Source: Chaetorhynchus papuensis (taxonomy: Eukaryota; Chordata; Aves; Passeriformes; Rhipiduridae). Taken from it: a stretch of DNA of 64,000 nt. The notes below the pieces were generated by a model. It did not search any database, was not told where the DNA came from, and saw only the letters and a program-made list of their open reading frames with translations. The DNA lies in the NCBI GenBank assembly GCA_013396525.1, contig VWYX01000717.1:104884-168883 (forward strand), given 5' to 3'. Position numbers and translations under genes: made by a program. Below are positions 1 through 11,360 of this stretch, piece after piece (positions within the stretch are counted from its first letter, which is position 1; every line of letters starts with the position of its first letter).

Positions 1-1384
1 CAAAACATGGGATCGACCACAACTCCCAGACCTACAGGGAAGGCTGGAAGCAAAGGATTCAAACCCCCCAATGAAGTCTTCATTGTTCTCTTCCAATTAA
101 AGGAGGAAGAAGAGCTCTCTCCTCCACTTAAGTCATCTTGAGCTATTGCTTAAAACATGACAGCCCAGGAATCTGCAGCACTGGTTAACTTTTGATGACA
201 GAGCTGTATTGTTTGGAGCACACTAGTTTGCACCCATAAAAAAGAGCTGAACAAAGGAAGTTTTGTTCACACCAAGGACAACTAATAGTTTCCAACCAGA
301 GAAAATGGATGGTGAAAAAAAAAATTAAAAAAAAAAAAAAAAAAAAGCCAAACATACACCAAAGTGAAAGAAAATTGAGTTTGGAACTCAGTGCTTGAAC
401 TACTGTGCCACTCTAGAAATGGAAACTGGGGAATGTATAACAGGAAAAGGGAATGATCAGAAGGCTGTTTTTAAATATTCTGATGTATGTTTTAAGCATG
501 AAGATATCATGATTATGATGTTATAATATGATAATAAGCAATTGATAGATACCACCACCAAATATTGCTGCATAGGGGTTAAAGACAACTTCCAGTCATG
601 GTGCTGCTGACAAAGCAATGAAGGACTGGAAGAAAATGAATAAATTTCACCAGTTTAGTTTAGAAATTCACTCAGCTTTTCCATTCAACCCAAATATCTG
701 TAATTATCTGGAGAATGTAAGAATTTAATGCTCAGAGAATGTTACTCAAGTGACTGAACTGAGGATGAAGTTGCACCTAGTACTTTGAATTATGGCAGTG
801 CTCATGGGATCAGAAGTTTTATAAAACCATATTTCTTGCACACCGGTGCATCTTCAAGTGTAAAAAAACCCAAAACCTCAGAAAATTATTTGCACAGATG
901 TTTTGCAAAGTCCTCAGACATTTTTCAGGGTCACCAAGTCAGGTCATTGCTCCATTTTTCTGAGTGGTATATGGAAGTGGTTCCCTCTAGAAAGAGGTTT
1001 GGACAGAGGAAGGATTGCAGCTTGGGAAGCGATAAGTCTCTTTTTTAATTGTTACAAGAACCATTAAATTAAGATGATTTTTCTACTTCTGAAACTCCCA
1101 GCCTACAATGAAAAATGAAAAAAAAAAAAAAAAAGGCGGCCAACGTGCATTCCCTGAACAGGAACATCTAGAACAGATACTTGGAAACCACATCAGGCAG
1201 AAACCAGCTCCAATGGTCTCTGAAACACGAAACTGGGAGCGAGGGGAAAACAAATTCCAAAAAAAACACAAAGCTCCAAAGCTCCGCCGTGCCATTATCA
1301 AACAGGAACTCCTAGCCATATTCCCAGATTCCTCCCCACTTAGCCAGGCGCATTTTAAGGCCACTTTTAACCTTCCCACCCCAG

Positions 1385-1850
1385 TCTGAGAGCGGAGATC
1401 AAAGCAGAGCCCTTTGCACGGACACCTCCCGCTCCTCTCCCAAGGCCGGGCTCCCCCAAGCACCACGGCAGCCCTTTGAAGCCGCCCCCACGGTATCTCC
1501 CATTCGTGCGAGTCACACCCGTGCAGTCGGAAGATCTTCCTCCGAGGGGATGTTAATTCGAAATCACTCGGCCTGCGGAGAGACACCGCGCCGGGGAAAG
1601 GCTGCGAGGTGTGGGCGAGTCAATGGAGCGCCATTAGCCCGAGTGTCGGCTTAGGAGCTGTCATAAACACTTCATAATCACTCACGCACCAAACCCTGCT
1701 GCCTGCAACACGTTATTAAGTGCTGAATAGAGGGCCAATTGTAGGAATAAAAAAAGCACGATGCTCTACAGATAATAGCCTTCCCGAGGAGGTTTGCACA
1801 TAAATGTCAGATTGCTGCTTTTGCAGATTAAGCTGGAGAATGCGGGGTTG
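1385..1850. promoter_or_regulatory. Candidate conserved non-coding element, BCAS3 intron
   Basis: This stretch retains many CpGs (for example GCGCCGGGGAAAGGCTGCGA near 1589) and then passes into an AT-rich part with GCACGATGCTCTACAGATAA and TGTCATAAACACTTCATAAT. There is no repeat signature and no plausible exon. CpG retention far from a promoter suggests selection. This is inferred only. Confidence 0.4.
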
Positions 1851-2689
1851 GGGGTTTTTGTTTGGTTGGTTTTTTTTCTTAGATGGAATAATATTGCTTA
1901 ATTACAAGCTAAATAGTCAGCAGGGCCAAGAAGGAAGGTTTGTGTAATAGCAATGGACACAAAAAAGTGTTGCCCAATGAGCTCTTAAACATAAAGTCAA
2001 TCTCATAACTGCCAGGTTTCATTGTGCTCAGGCTAAGCAAGGGAAAAAATGCAAAGGAGAGACAACAACGTGAAAAAACCCCTCCAGTTTCTGTTCCTTC
2101 CAAATTTGTCGAATATACAAACCCTGCTCTGCAAAGATATTTAAAACTGATGTTAAAGATTATTGTTCTGTGAAAATCTCCACTGACAGAGGAACCATTC
2201 CAACTCTGAAGCTGGACTAACACCACGTGCCCAGGTCCAGGCTGCACCTCCCTGGCTGCACTCTCAGAATTTCACAGAACACAAACGAAGGGCTGGCAAA
2301 GTGATGCAAGACCTCCACAGCTGACATTCTGAAGGTGCATGGGAAAACGTTTCCACATTTGGCATTTTCTCCGTTTCACTGCGCTTCCCCTCAGCTCATA
2401 CTTCTGCAGAAGCTGAACAACTCTAAGAGAAGCTGTCCTGCAACTTCATTGCTGTTAGTTTTCCTGAAATAGCAAATACTATCAAAAGCTAAGAATTATG
2501 AAGAAGTGAAATGGTCCTGCTGAAAAGAAGGCAAAACCATCTATTCCATGGCCTAACTTCTGGCTCATTCAGACACAAGGAGGAGGAGGGGGAAAAAAAA
2601 GAAAAGAAAAAGCAAAAAAATCCACCCATGGCAACACAGCTCTTTTCTTTTCTTTAGAAAACACGCGTTCACTTCGATTCCAGCTGGGT

Positions 2690-2850
2690 AAAACAGGGTG
2701 TTTTGTAAGGATTCATGAGCTCAAGCCGGTGTGATACTCAGGGTATGCTAATTAATTAATTAATGAGGTTGTGCTGCCGCTCTTAGCTCGGTGTCCCAGC
2801 GCCACCGTGTGGGTACTTTGTGTAACGCACCGCGAGAGAAAATTCCCTGT
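2690..2850. promoter_or_regulatory. Candidate conserved non-coding element with a TAAT array
   Basis: TAATTAATTAATTAATGA at 2749-2766 is an array of homeodomain core sites. CpG-bearing sequence follows directly (GTCCCAGCGCCACCGTGTGG, TGTAACGCACCGCGAGAG). The combination in an AT-rich intron is enhancer-like. Confidence 0.4.
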
Positions 2851-3014
2851 GTTTCGGCTGAAATGTTCCCAAAGTTTCAGTTCAAGTTCCTAAATTTTAG
2901 TAAACAGTTACAAAACATTGAAATTTAGAGAAGTATGTTAGGTCTCCCTCCATTTCTATTAAGCGTTCCTTCAAATGCAAAAGCTCAGGAGCTTTTTTAT
3001 TTCCTCATTCCAGC

Positions 3015-3058
3015 TAATGAGATGCAATCAAGAGGATAATAAGATGCAATCAAGAGGG
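3015..3058. repeat. 22-bp tandem duplication
   Basis: The two adjacent copies are TAATGAGATGCAATCAAGAG and TAATAAGATGCAATCAAGAG, each plus two bases. They differ at one site within the compared part. Confidence 0.85.
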
Positions 3059-3902
3059 GGAAAGCTCTGCCATAAAACTCAATTTAACTGAACTTTCGGT
3101 ATAGAAATTAACACTACTTCCTAAGCTACTGGTATATAAACACATGCTCTACATAGCTACCCAAAAAGTTGTAAAATGTACACATTTCTTGAAAAAAGTG
3201 TATATTACAAAGGGAAGGAACTCCATCCTCTCTGCTTTATTCTGAAGGACAAGGTGTTGTGAGCAATTTTTCCTTTTTTTTAAACTCAGAATTTTATGAC
3301 CTACTGTATTCAACTTCATTCTCTCATTTCAAGAAATTTGGGGGAAATTCCCCAAATGAAGACCATGTGCCCATAAACCACTCTGCAACACAAACCAGGG
3401 GGTGGGGATGACAGCATGAAATCAAACCCACATGCACAGAGAGCCCTTCATAAAATTAAAATTGCAAATCATGTCCATGACAAACATGTGATTGTAAAAT
3501 ACTATTAATACTGGCGTACTTGAATTCCTGGGACAAACAAATCCTGTTGGTGTTTTTCCACCCTTATTCCTTTCTGTTAAAAAACAAATCTGTCTTTTTT
3601 TTGGGGCTACAAACTATTCCAGAATGGCAAACACTGCTTCCAGTTTGAGTCTGGAAATGTACTTAGCAGGAATAATGTGTAAAAAGCCCTCAAAAATCTG
3701 CAGGTACATGAATTGAAGTGTTTGAGCTATGCTCAGGATTATCTGAAGATAAGCACATTACACACAATCCATATGACATTGATGGGAAGTGTTGGCTCTT
3801 TCCACTCCAAAGGGAAAAATTAAAGGGAAAATATTAAAGTTATAAGAGAACATTGACCAAAAAAAAAGGAGAAGGAAGGAGGGAGCTGAGCTCTGTACTC
3901 AC

Positions 3903-4009
3903 AGGTATGCTCCAGACTTGCATCCCATCACTGTATCCAATCATCAGCAGCAACGGGGGCTCATTCCCAGTGCTGTGGATTTCATGGAATTCCATATTCC
4001 TGGATGTAT
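3903..4009 (-). CDS. BCAS3: BCAS3 exon 5
   Basis: This 107-nt exon encodes residues 67-102, including MEFHEIHSTGNEPPLLLMIG and DGMQVWSIP, the first blade of the propeller. The acceptor is CAATTCAG and the donor GTGAGT. It ends in phase 0. Confidence 0.95.
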
Positions 4010-7000
4010 CTGAATTGGGGTTCAAGAGCAAAGCCATCGTTAGCAGGTCAGGATCACAAAGAAAAGGCTTTAAAACTTAAAATGATGGAGAAAAAGTGTC
4101 TGGATAACAACATGGTCTAAGAGAAAAGGGTGATTGATTCCCCATTGAGACATGAGCTCTTCCACCTGGTTATCCCAGCTCCCTTCTTTTTAAAGGAAGG
4201 TTAGGGATGGAGTGAGAGAGAACCTAAATCAGGGTTATCAGAACTAGAAATTACCTATAATCTGTACATGGCTTTATGGCCATCTTTAGGCCAGTTAAGG
4301 TTTGTTTGTGGGTTTGTTTTCCTTCTATTTTTTAAAAAAATCTCCAACCCTTTTCAGGTTCATATAACCAAACTCTTTAGAATATTCTTCAGAATCCTTC
4401 ATGTTGTGTTTAAATTTATTTTATGCAGGCTATTTTGACTGGGCCTGGAAACATCCTCCTTCACCACCCCAAATAAATCTTCTCTGTCTCTGATGCTGCC
4501 ACGCTTTCAGTGAGCTTTGCTCATTCTCTTATGGTTGAAAATGTCAATTAAGAGGAGTTTTACTCAAGAAAATCATAATGTTTATGATTATTATATTACA
4601 GAGAAAGCTGACTGGAATTATTGCACATGGACCCAAAACTCACAAAAACCAGTGACAGACAATGAAGCCATACCATTTAAATCTGCATTTTCAAATCTGA
4701 CCCAGACGATTTTCTCCTTTTCTTCTGGTGGGGTTCCACTGTAGGCCTGGACAAAAAGCAAAAGGGTTGAAATCAGGAAGTTTAACACTGTTTTTTTCTC
4801 CCCCTGTAAGAAGGAATTTAATTAAAAACCACAAACATGATTCATGGATCTTATTGTCACCAGTATTCACACAAAATAAGCATGCTGAAAATCACTCACT
4901 GATGTAAGAATGACAAAATATTGATCACAATAAATCTTCTGGGGCAGGTAAGAAATGCCATGTGACTTAGAATGAGTTAATAAAATTAAACACAGTGGCT
5001 TCTACAATCTTTAACTTCAGCAGTGTTGGAGGTTCTCACATGAGGTGTTTTATCATTAAAATTCTCTTTAATTCACTTAAAAGCATTGCAAGCCAGACTG
5101 AGGGAAGAAAGAAACCTTTACTACCCAGTTTATATTACTGACACCTTTCAGTTCTATTTGTGACAACTTTAATACAGTCTTTTAATACAGAAGAAACTGC
5201 AACTCCAGGAGAACAGATCCATGTTTCAGTCCTGTGTTCTACAGATTCCCATAAAAAGATGAGATACAAAAAGAAATTGTGGAGTGAGAGTTGCACTGTT
5301 TCCAAACTGGAGGTTTTACAGTCCTCAGGAGGAGCTGTGGTAGCAGGAACGTGAGCTACAGCAGAAATACCATCACTGCCAAATGAATTATAACAAAATA
5401 CTGAGCACTATTTGGGATTAAATATGAACAGATCTTGTACAATCACTTTATACATGCCAGAAAAGCAGTAACACGAACTAAAAATACAAATGTAAAAAAT
5501 AAGTGTGGGGTTTACTTTTCAAAACAAATCACACTCCACACTTCCAAGGCAAACTGATTTGTAAAATAAAACACAGACTGCATCCTTTAACCAGAGGGGG
5601 GGAATGGGAGGCTGTGGAATGCAGCAATCTCTTAATTGAAACTTTAAATATGTTTGATTTTAACCCCGAGTCCAAAATGCATTTCACAAATTGATATTAG
5701 TGAGGGCATTGTTTTTATATTATTACAGAATAAATGCACTGAGAATTCCTAAGAGGAAATTCATGAGGAAACAAGACACTAACTAACCAAGATAATCCTT
5801 GGAATCAGAATCAAGATCATTTCCTGAAGGTACAATCAGCTGCAATGCTCCTCCACCATGGACTACAGCTTTCCCAAAGAGTTAAACAAAATTAGTTCCC
5901 TCCTGCTACTGGGAGGCCTGTGGGCAACCAGGGAGGGACCATTCCAGTGCCATATTTATTATACAGAAGTACAAACAAATATATATATATATTTTTTTAA
6001 ATAACACATTTATTTATTAGATGAAATAATAAATTTACAAAGCAGAGTGAGGATTCCTGACACTGCTTTGTGCACTGAAAAAAGCAGTTGTAAACACCCA
6101 CACCCTACCTGTGGCACAACATCTTGGAGGAAGGTGACAACACTTTCCATGTACGACTGTTCCCTGGAAAACAGAAGGAGAATTTCAGCCTAAGAAGTTC
6201 AGAAAGGGTCATGAATATATGAAATTAGACAGATCAGCAAAAGGAAACATGGGCAACCTTTAGCACATAGGAAAATACTAAGTATGCAATGCAGGCACTT
6301 AATTTTACTGCCAAATTCTGATAATATAAATTGTGGCCTGTAAGTAATGAAAGGACTAAGTAAAAATAATAAAAGTCTGTAAAAAAGCTAAGTGATACCT
6401 GCTGATGGAATAACTGCTTGGGGGCAAAGTATAAAATCTAAATTCAAGGAATAAGCCATGTTCTCCACATCAGAGGGGCCTGAGGTGCTACAGGGATTTG
6501 GAAATGATTCCTCAGTATTTTTTCTACTTGATTTGGCTCTTACAACATGAAAATGAGGATTTAAACAACGACTGAAGCTCTCCTGGTGGGACAAGCAAAC
6601 TTCCAGAGCTCCTGTGGACGATGGACAATGCTGGAGTTGGTGGCAGCACTCAGGGGCAGGGGATGGAACAAAACCCTCCCTAAGAACAGCAAGGAGAGGT
6701 ATTTTCAGATGAGATTTTATAGCTTGGGAAGCTTATTCCTTCTCCAAAGTTCCTTAGCAGCATCGATTAAGGATGGTTTATAGTGCAAGATACATTTGTT
6801 GGGGCAGATTTAAACTAATGCTTTGAGTAGCTTACACGAGTGGTTGAGTGCCTTGTGTAACTGCTGAGTAACCACAGCGTGGGCTGAGTGCAGCACACAG
6901 ATGGTGTTGAAACTACGCAGAAAGTTGGTGCTTTGGGTCAGGAGGAGCACTGAGAGACGCTGGCAACAAGAACTACCTTCACAAAGTCTGAAACTCTTCA

Positions 7001-8981
7001 AGAAAAGCCTTTAGGTTTTCTTTAGGCAACAGCTTTGGCAGCCCCGAAATTAACTTCTATGCTGTCGCAATTTTTCCTGTGCTATCTCAAGATTTCTCAT
7101 AGCAACACAGGAGAACTGTAAATTAGGAACTCTGAATGCCCAAAGGTGCTTTTTTTCTGAAGCTGTGCGAGATTGTTTTAATAAAAACAGGAGTGTTTAG
7201 GACTGAAAAATGAAGCACTCTGGAGAATTTAGCACTGCACACAACTATACAAAAGGTATTTGAACCCAAATGCTGCAATATCTCTTTGAAAACAGAGATA
7301 AATCTAAGAGATAAAGTTTCACACTCCCAAAAGCCTGCTCCAGCCCACGACCAAACCAGACTCTGCTCAGCAATCCCAGGATTTCTGCATCCCAGTTTGT
7401 CCCACTGCTTTAGGCTGAGGCCTTACAAACAAGCTGTGGTTTCTTCCGTGCTGATTCTTCTCTGATTTATGTAGGTCACCCACACTGCCCCTGCACACCT
7501 TTATTAAAATGACTGGCCACAGAGAGTTAAATACAGAGTCTGAAGCTGTCCTGGGAATGCCAACCAGCCAGAGTCACGCTGCCTTCATGGTTCAGCTCAC
7601 GGAATGCACTTTTATCCCCTCTCCTCAAGCACGTCTTGAACCAAAGTTGATGTTTGGGGGGTGTTTTATTCAGAGTGTGTGCTCTAAATGTCTCCTGAAG
7701 TTGAAAAACTTCCAGGAAGATGTCTTTAAAGTGGTTAAAAACAACATAACCCACAAAAAGGCCCAATCTTCCTTTAATAATGATGTAGAAACTTAACATG
7801 AGCAGCAGAATGCTGCTGAGTGCTCAGCACACACAGATCCATCAAAGAGTGACATTTTTGAGGCACAAACAGGTACCTCAAGAACAAGACACCATATTTA
7901 AAAAAAAAAAAAAAACCAGATAATCATCTTCTTACAGTGTTTTTCTATTATAATATTTTTAAGCATATTTTGAAGAAAATGTCATTACAGAGAGAAATGC
8001 ATTTGTTGAGGAATTCTGCCACATTAAAAAAATGGCTGCAAGACAAACCTCTAACACAGTTTTCTGTGCTACAACACTCAGTTTCTTGTGCTCTTCAATA
8101 AAAATAAAGTGAATCTTGTTTCTGGAAATACACAGTTATCTCCAAGGGCACAGTAACACCCCTTGAAGTGGACATTTCCATACGGTGCCACTTTGCAGCA
8201 GCTTCAGCATCCCAAGGAAGAAAGAAAAACTGCTACAAAACTCCTTTAACAGACAGAGAAAAGACCATAAATCTTCTAGGCTGTCTTACAGCCAAAAAGC
8301 TCTTTTGCTATGAAAGCAGCCCCTTGTGAACACAGTGAAAATCAGGATACCCAAGCACAAAAATTGTCTGTCAGGTGCTCTGACCAGAAGGATGGAGCTT
8401 CTTCCTTTTTGCTTGGTTTTGTTCTTTTAAGTAAAAAGAAAAAAAAAAAGAATCCACAGTTCTCCTTCCTGGAGAATTTTAATGACAAGTTTTGTATGTT
8501 TTAATACATCCACTCCTGGGACAAGGTGTTATTAAAAAGAACAGCAAGAAGGGAACACGTGTGGCACATCCCTCTGGCCTAAGGAAGAGGTTGGCACCAC
8601 TTTTCTACATTGCAATGTTTGTACAGCGAAATGGTGCAAACACCAACAAAACTTTGCAGTATGTTAGCTTTTAAATACACAGCTTTGGGACACAAGTGCA
8701 AAGCATCCCACTTAGGGGGCCAGCTTGCACCCAGGAGACAGAAATGCCACGTGCGTTGGCTTTATTGGACGACACTCAACGCAACAAAACTGCGGTGTCA
8801 ACACAAGCTGGCTTTGGGGGAAAAAAAAACCCAAAGCAGCTCAGGCTGGGCTCTTCTACAAGAAACTCAAACCCATTTCAGTAAGGGCTGTTCTTCTAGA
8901 AGGTTCTTACGTGGCAGCTTGTGGGCGAACCACCACTCCTCCAGTGCAGCGACTGGGGCGGCGCGGGGACTCTGTCGCCAT
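3903..8981 (-). CDS. BCAS3: BCAS3, first four coding exons (5' part of gene; continues off the left edge)
   Basis: BCAS3 (rudhira) is a beta-propeller protein linked to microtubules and intermediate filaments in cell migration, and to phosphoinositide-bearing autophagosome precursor membranes together with PHAF1. Four minus-strand exons join in frame (8981-8911, 6163-6109, 4746-4674, 4009-3903) and encode the first 102 residues. Diagnostic stretches are PRRPSRCTGGVVVRPQ, EQSYMESVVTFLQDVVPQ, KEKIVWVRFENADLN and EFHEIHSTGNEPPLL, which match my memory of vertebrate BCAS3 closely. The last stretch leads into the WD40-like propeller (YSDGMQVWSIP). All junctions have AG acceptors and GT donors with compatible phases. 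The start is the ATG at 8981 because no in-frame ATG lies between it and the exon's acceptor. The next exon, expected to encode SGEAQELFSVRHGP, was not found in 1-3900, so intron 5 runs past the window. Confidence 0.95.
4674..4746 (-). CDS. BCAS3: BCAS3 exon 4
   Basis: This 73-nt exon encodes AYSGTPPEEKEKIVWVRFEN and then ADLN, ending with one base of a split Asp codon. The acceptor is TTGTCCAG and the donor GTATGG. From memory the human stretch reads GTPLTEEKEK, so this copy is one residue shorter at that point. Confidence 0.94.
6109..6163 (-). CDS. BCAS3: BCAS3 exon 3
   Basis: This 55-nt exon completes a split Thr codon and encodes EQSYMESVVTFLQDVVPQ. It has acceptor TTTTCCAG and donor GTAGGG. 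It is too short to be found as an open reading frame and was recognised by protein similarity. Confidence 0.95.
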
Positions 8982-8998
8982 CGTTGCTGGGCACACAC
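8911..8998 (-). CDS. BCAS3: BCAS3 exon 2, with the start codon
   Basis: The acceptor TGTTGCAG precedes 8998. Seventeen untranslated bases lead to the ATG at 8981. The coding part (8981-8911) gives 23 codons plus two bases and begins MATESPRRPSRC. The donor is GTAAGA. As I remember it, the human protein starts four residues earlier (MNEA), and those codons are not present here. Confidence 0.93.
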
Positions 8999-10425
8999 CT
9001 GCAACAGACACAGCCACTTTCAATAAAATTTCCACAGCACTATTGACTGCATTACTTCTTGATGTATTCTTCAAGGTGATAAGAGAGAAACTCCACTTAC
9101 ACAGACCTGTAGGCCTCTTTACAGCACATTTTTTAATAAGAAAAGGAAAATCATGCACCAAACTGGCAACTTCAATCACTACAAATCCTGGAATGTTTGT
9201 GAAAACAACCAACCACAGACCTGCGTGATAAAGTGGAAAGTTATCTCAATCTGTACTAGGTGATCTTTAAGGAGCCCTCCAACCCAAACCATTCTATGAT
9301 TCCGTCATTAAAGATAGTGGCACAGGTACGCAGTTGTCATCACCATTACGTAAACCCACTATTTACTAATGGGCTGCTGTCTTGGAAAATAATTGTATAA
9401 AAATAACGTGCAATCACAATTGCAGTGTAGTGTACTCTTGAAAATACGGGTAATACTGCAGCTCACACACTCTACTGCTTGATGTCAGCTTTTTGGGCCA
9501 TCCTCAAGCTTTCCTTCACACTTCTGTTCTCCAGGGGAAAATTCTGTGTAACATTCCTAACGGCAGAAAGCACTTGAGGAGCACCACAGATCCCAGCCAG
9601 CTCTTCAGTGAACCCCCCAGCTGCTTTGTTGGGTCCCCCCACCCCAAACCTGTTCATAAAGTAAAAGAAAAGCCAAATCCCAAAGGTGGTATCGGTTATC
9701 AGCATCATTTCATGTCAGGGCAGACTTGGCCTGGGCCAGCTCATTAAGGGAGGCAGGATAACCACTCAGAAATTAGCAGCAAAATAATAATTAAAAACAA
9801 AACGTTCAGCAACCCAACAGCAGCCTGACACACACGCCGAGGAACCTTGAAAGCCGGAATATCACGGAAAGGATGAAATCACCCCACGGACACCTGCGCC
9901 TGCCGTGCCCTGAGTGCCAACACCTGGTGACACCCCACCCTGAGAGGAAGGGAGCACCGGAACAGATTTCAGCTCCCGATCTGGGCCTCGGCACAGCCGC
10001 GCCTCAGCTCGGGGCACCTGCGGAGCTGCCACGGCGGGGCTGAGCGGCCGGGACTTCGGGACTTCGTCCCCTCCGGAGCCCTGACAGCGGCCGGGCCGGC
10101 CTGGGCACCCTCCGCCGCCGCTATTGAGCAACTCCACACCCAAACACTCCGACCTGCCCGGCCTCTCTCCCGCCGCCGCCCGGTGAGCGGGGCCGCGGCC
10201 TCCCGGAGCGCGCCCACCCCGCCGGCCGTCCCTCGCTTCACAGCCTGCGCTCTCCGGCCGCGGCTGCCGGGGGTCCCCCAGGCCTCACGGCCGGGCCTGC
10301 CCTGCCCGCCGCCCCCCGCCCCGGCCGCTTCCCGGCCTGGGCTCCCCGCGCGGCCCCTCCGAGCCGCCGCAGCGCTGCCCCGAGCGCGGCCCCGCCGCGC
10401 GCCCCCGGCCCGGGCCGCCCCTCAC
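8999..10425 (-). other. BCAS3 intron 1
   Basis: The intron lies between the probable non-coding exon 1 and the ATG exon. The left part is AT-rich and carries one CR1 3' tail. From about 9960 rightward it becomes the CpG island of the BCAS3 promoter. No coding exon was recognised. Confidence 0.6.
9228..9308 (+). repeat. CR1 LINE 3'-end fragment
   Basis: The sequence runs GGTGATCTTTAAGGAGCCCT, CCAACCCAAACC and ATTCTATGATTC, the standard 3' end of avian CR1 in plus orientation. It is a short, 5'-truncated copy inside BCAS3 intron 1. Confidence 0.85.
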
Positions 10426-10510
10426 CTGCCGGGCTCCCGGCGCCACTGACACTGTTTGGGACCCCCCGGGCAATGACACCCAGCGCACCGCGCCCGCAGC
10501 CAATCAGAGC
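10426..10510 (-). other. BCAS3: BCAS3 probable non-coding exon 1 (5' UTR)
   Basis: A strong donor (GGCAG followed by GTGAGG) ends at 10426 on the minus strand inside the CpG island, directly downstream of CCAAT boxes at about 10499 and 10540. No ATG occurs in the roughly 75 bases upstream, so translation would begin in exon 2. The 5' boundary is a guess because no TSS can be read from sequence alone. Confidence 0.55.
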
Positions 10511-10662
10511 GCGCCGGGGGCGGGCCGCGCCCCGCTCTCAGCCAATCGGCGACCGCGCTGCCCGGCGGTGGGCGGGGCGCGGCGGGACGCGGCCGAGGCG
10601 GCGAAAGGCGGGCGGCGCTGCCCCCCCCGGCGCGCGCCCCGCGGCTTTGTTTACATCGGGGA

Positions 10663-10672
10663 TCTCGCGAGA
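10663..10672. promoter_or_regulatory. TCTCGCGAGA promoter palindrome
   Basis: This perfect ten-base palindrome is a known core-promoter motif of CpG-island genes and is often seen in bidirectional promoters. It lies between the CCAAT boxes and the CRE. Confidence 0.6.
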
Positions 10673-10812
10673 GCCGCCGCGCGCCGGGGCCGGCCCCGCG
10701 CACGTGAGGCGGGGAGGGGCGGGGCAGGGGGCGGGGCCGCGCGCCCGGTGCGCCGCGCGCCCGATTGGCGGGGAGGGGGCGGGCGGCTCCGCCCACGCGC
10801 GGCCGTGCGCGG

Positions 10813-10820
10813 TGACGTCA
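10813..10820. promoter_or_regulatory. Full palindromic CRE (TGACGTCA)
   Basis: The site is a perfect eight-base match to the CREB/ATF site within a CpG island, about 300 bases upstream of the inferred BCAS3 exon 1. Occupancy cannot be seen from sequence. Confidence 0.6.
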
Positions 10821-10979
10821 GAGGGGCGGGGTCGGCGGGGCCGTGAGGGCGGGCGGGCGCTGAGGGCGGCTCAGAGCGGGACGGGCTCGGTACAGGGCCG
10901 GGGCAAGGCGGGGGACGAGCAGAACGCTGCAGGCAGAGAGTCCCCGCATGGGGAGAGGCCGCAGGGCCGAGGCGTCTCT

Positions 10980-11360
10980 CAGCTGGAGCGTGTCCAGGCC
11001 AGTTCGTGAGGGGCAGGAGCTGGTGCGGCTGAGGAGGGGCTTTAGAGCGCCTTCCAGTGCTCCAAGGGGGTCCAAGCGCCATGGAGAGAGACTTTGGACA
11101 AGGATCTGGAGTGACAGGACACAGGGAATGGCTTCACGCTGACAGAGGGTGGATTTTGATTATAGAAAGAAATTGTTCCCTGTGAGGGTGGGGAGGCCCT
11201 GGCAGAAGTTGCCCCACAGGCGAAGCTGTGGCTGCCCCTGGATCCCTGGAAGTGTCCAAAGCCAGGATGGACAGGGCTTGGAGCAGCCTGGGACAGTGGA
11301 AGGTGTCCCAGCCCTTGGGTGACCTTTAAGGTCTCCTCCAGCCCAGCCCAGGCTGTGATT
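10980..11360 (+). repeat. CR1 LINE 3' fragment
   Basis: CR1-like text runs from about CTGGAGCGTGTCCAGGCCAG through GGAGTGACAGGACACAGGGA and GAGGCCCTGGCAGAAGTTGC to GGTGACCTTTAAGGTCTCCT, in plus orientation. It is several hundred bases of the 3' part and abuts the right side of the CpG island. The 5' boundary is approximate. Confidence 0.8.

Larger units (their letters stand above)
1..3902 (-). other. BCAS3 intron 5 (partial)
   Basis: No further BCAS3 exon and no other gene was recognised. The stretch is mostly AT-rich. It holds a poly(A) run near 319-346, a CpG-retaining block at about 1385-1850, a second such block at about 2690-2850 and a 22-bp tandem duplication at 3015-3058. The CpG blocks stand out from their surroundings and may be conserved regulatory DNA. 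Confidence 0.7.
4010..8910 (-). other. BCAS3 introns 2-4
   Basis: Intron 4 is 4010-4673, intron 3 is 4747-6108 and intron 2 is 6164-8910. All are AT-rich (for example the AT run near 5980-6010) with scattered oligo-A tracts. I see no repeat family, RNA gene or extra exon in them. Confidence 0.75.
9960..10980. promoter_or_regulatory. CpG island and BCAS3 promoter
   Basis: This GC-rich, CpG-dense interval covers the BCAS3 exon 1 donor and the upstream flank. Visible motifs include CCAAT boxes near 10499 and 10540, an inverted CCAAT (GATTGGCGG) near 10759, TCTCGCGAGA at 10663-10672, an E-box CACGTG at 10701-10706, a full CRE (TGACGTCA) at 10813-10820 and many GC boxes. There is no obvious TATA box. 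BCAS3 reads leftward from here, and no rightward gene was recognised. Confidence 0.8.

Noticed and set aside
1..3902. A further BCAS3 exon (SGEAQELFSVRHGP and onward)
   Set aside because: I searched the minus strand for these codons and found no matching splice-flanked frame, so the exon lies beyond the left edge.
10473..11082. Several open frames of 90-178 codons on both strands
   Set aside because: All overlap in the BCAS3 CpG island with low-complexity Arg/Ala/Pro/Gly products. They are explained by GC content.
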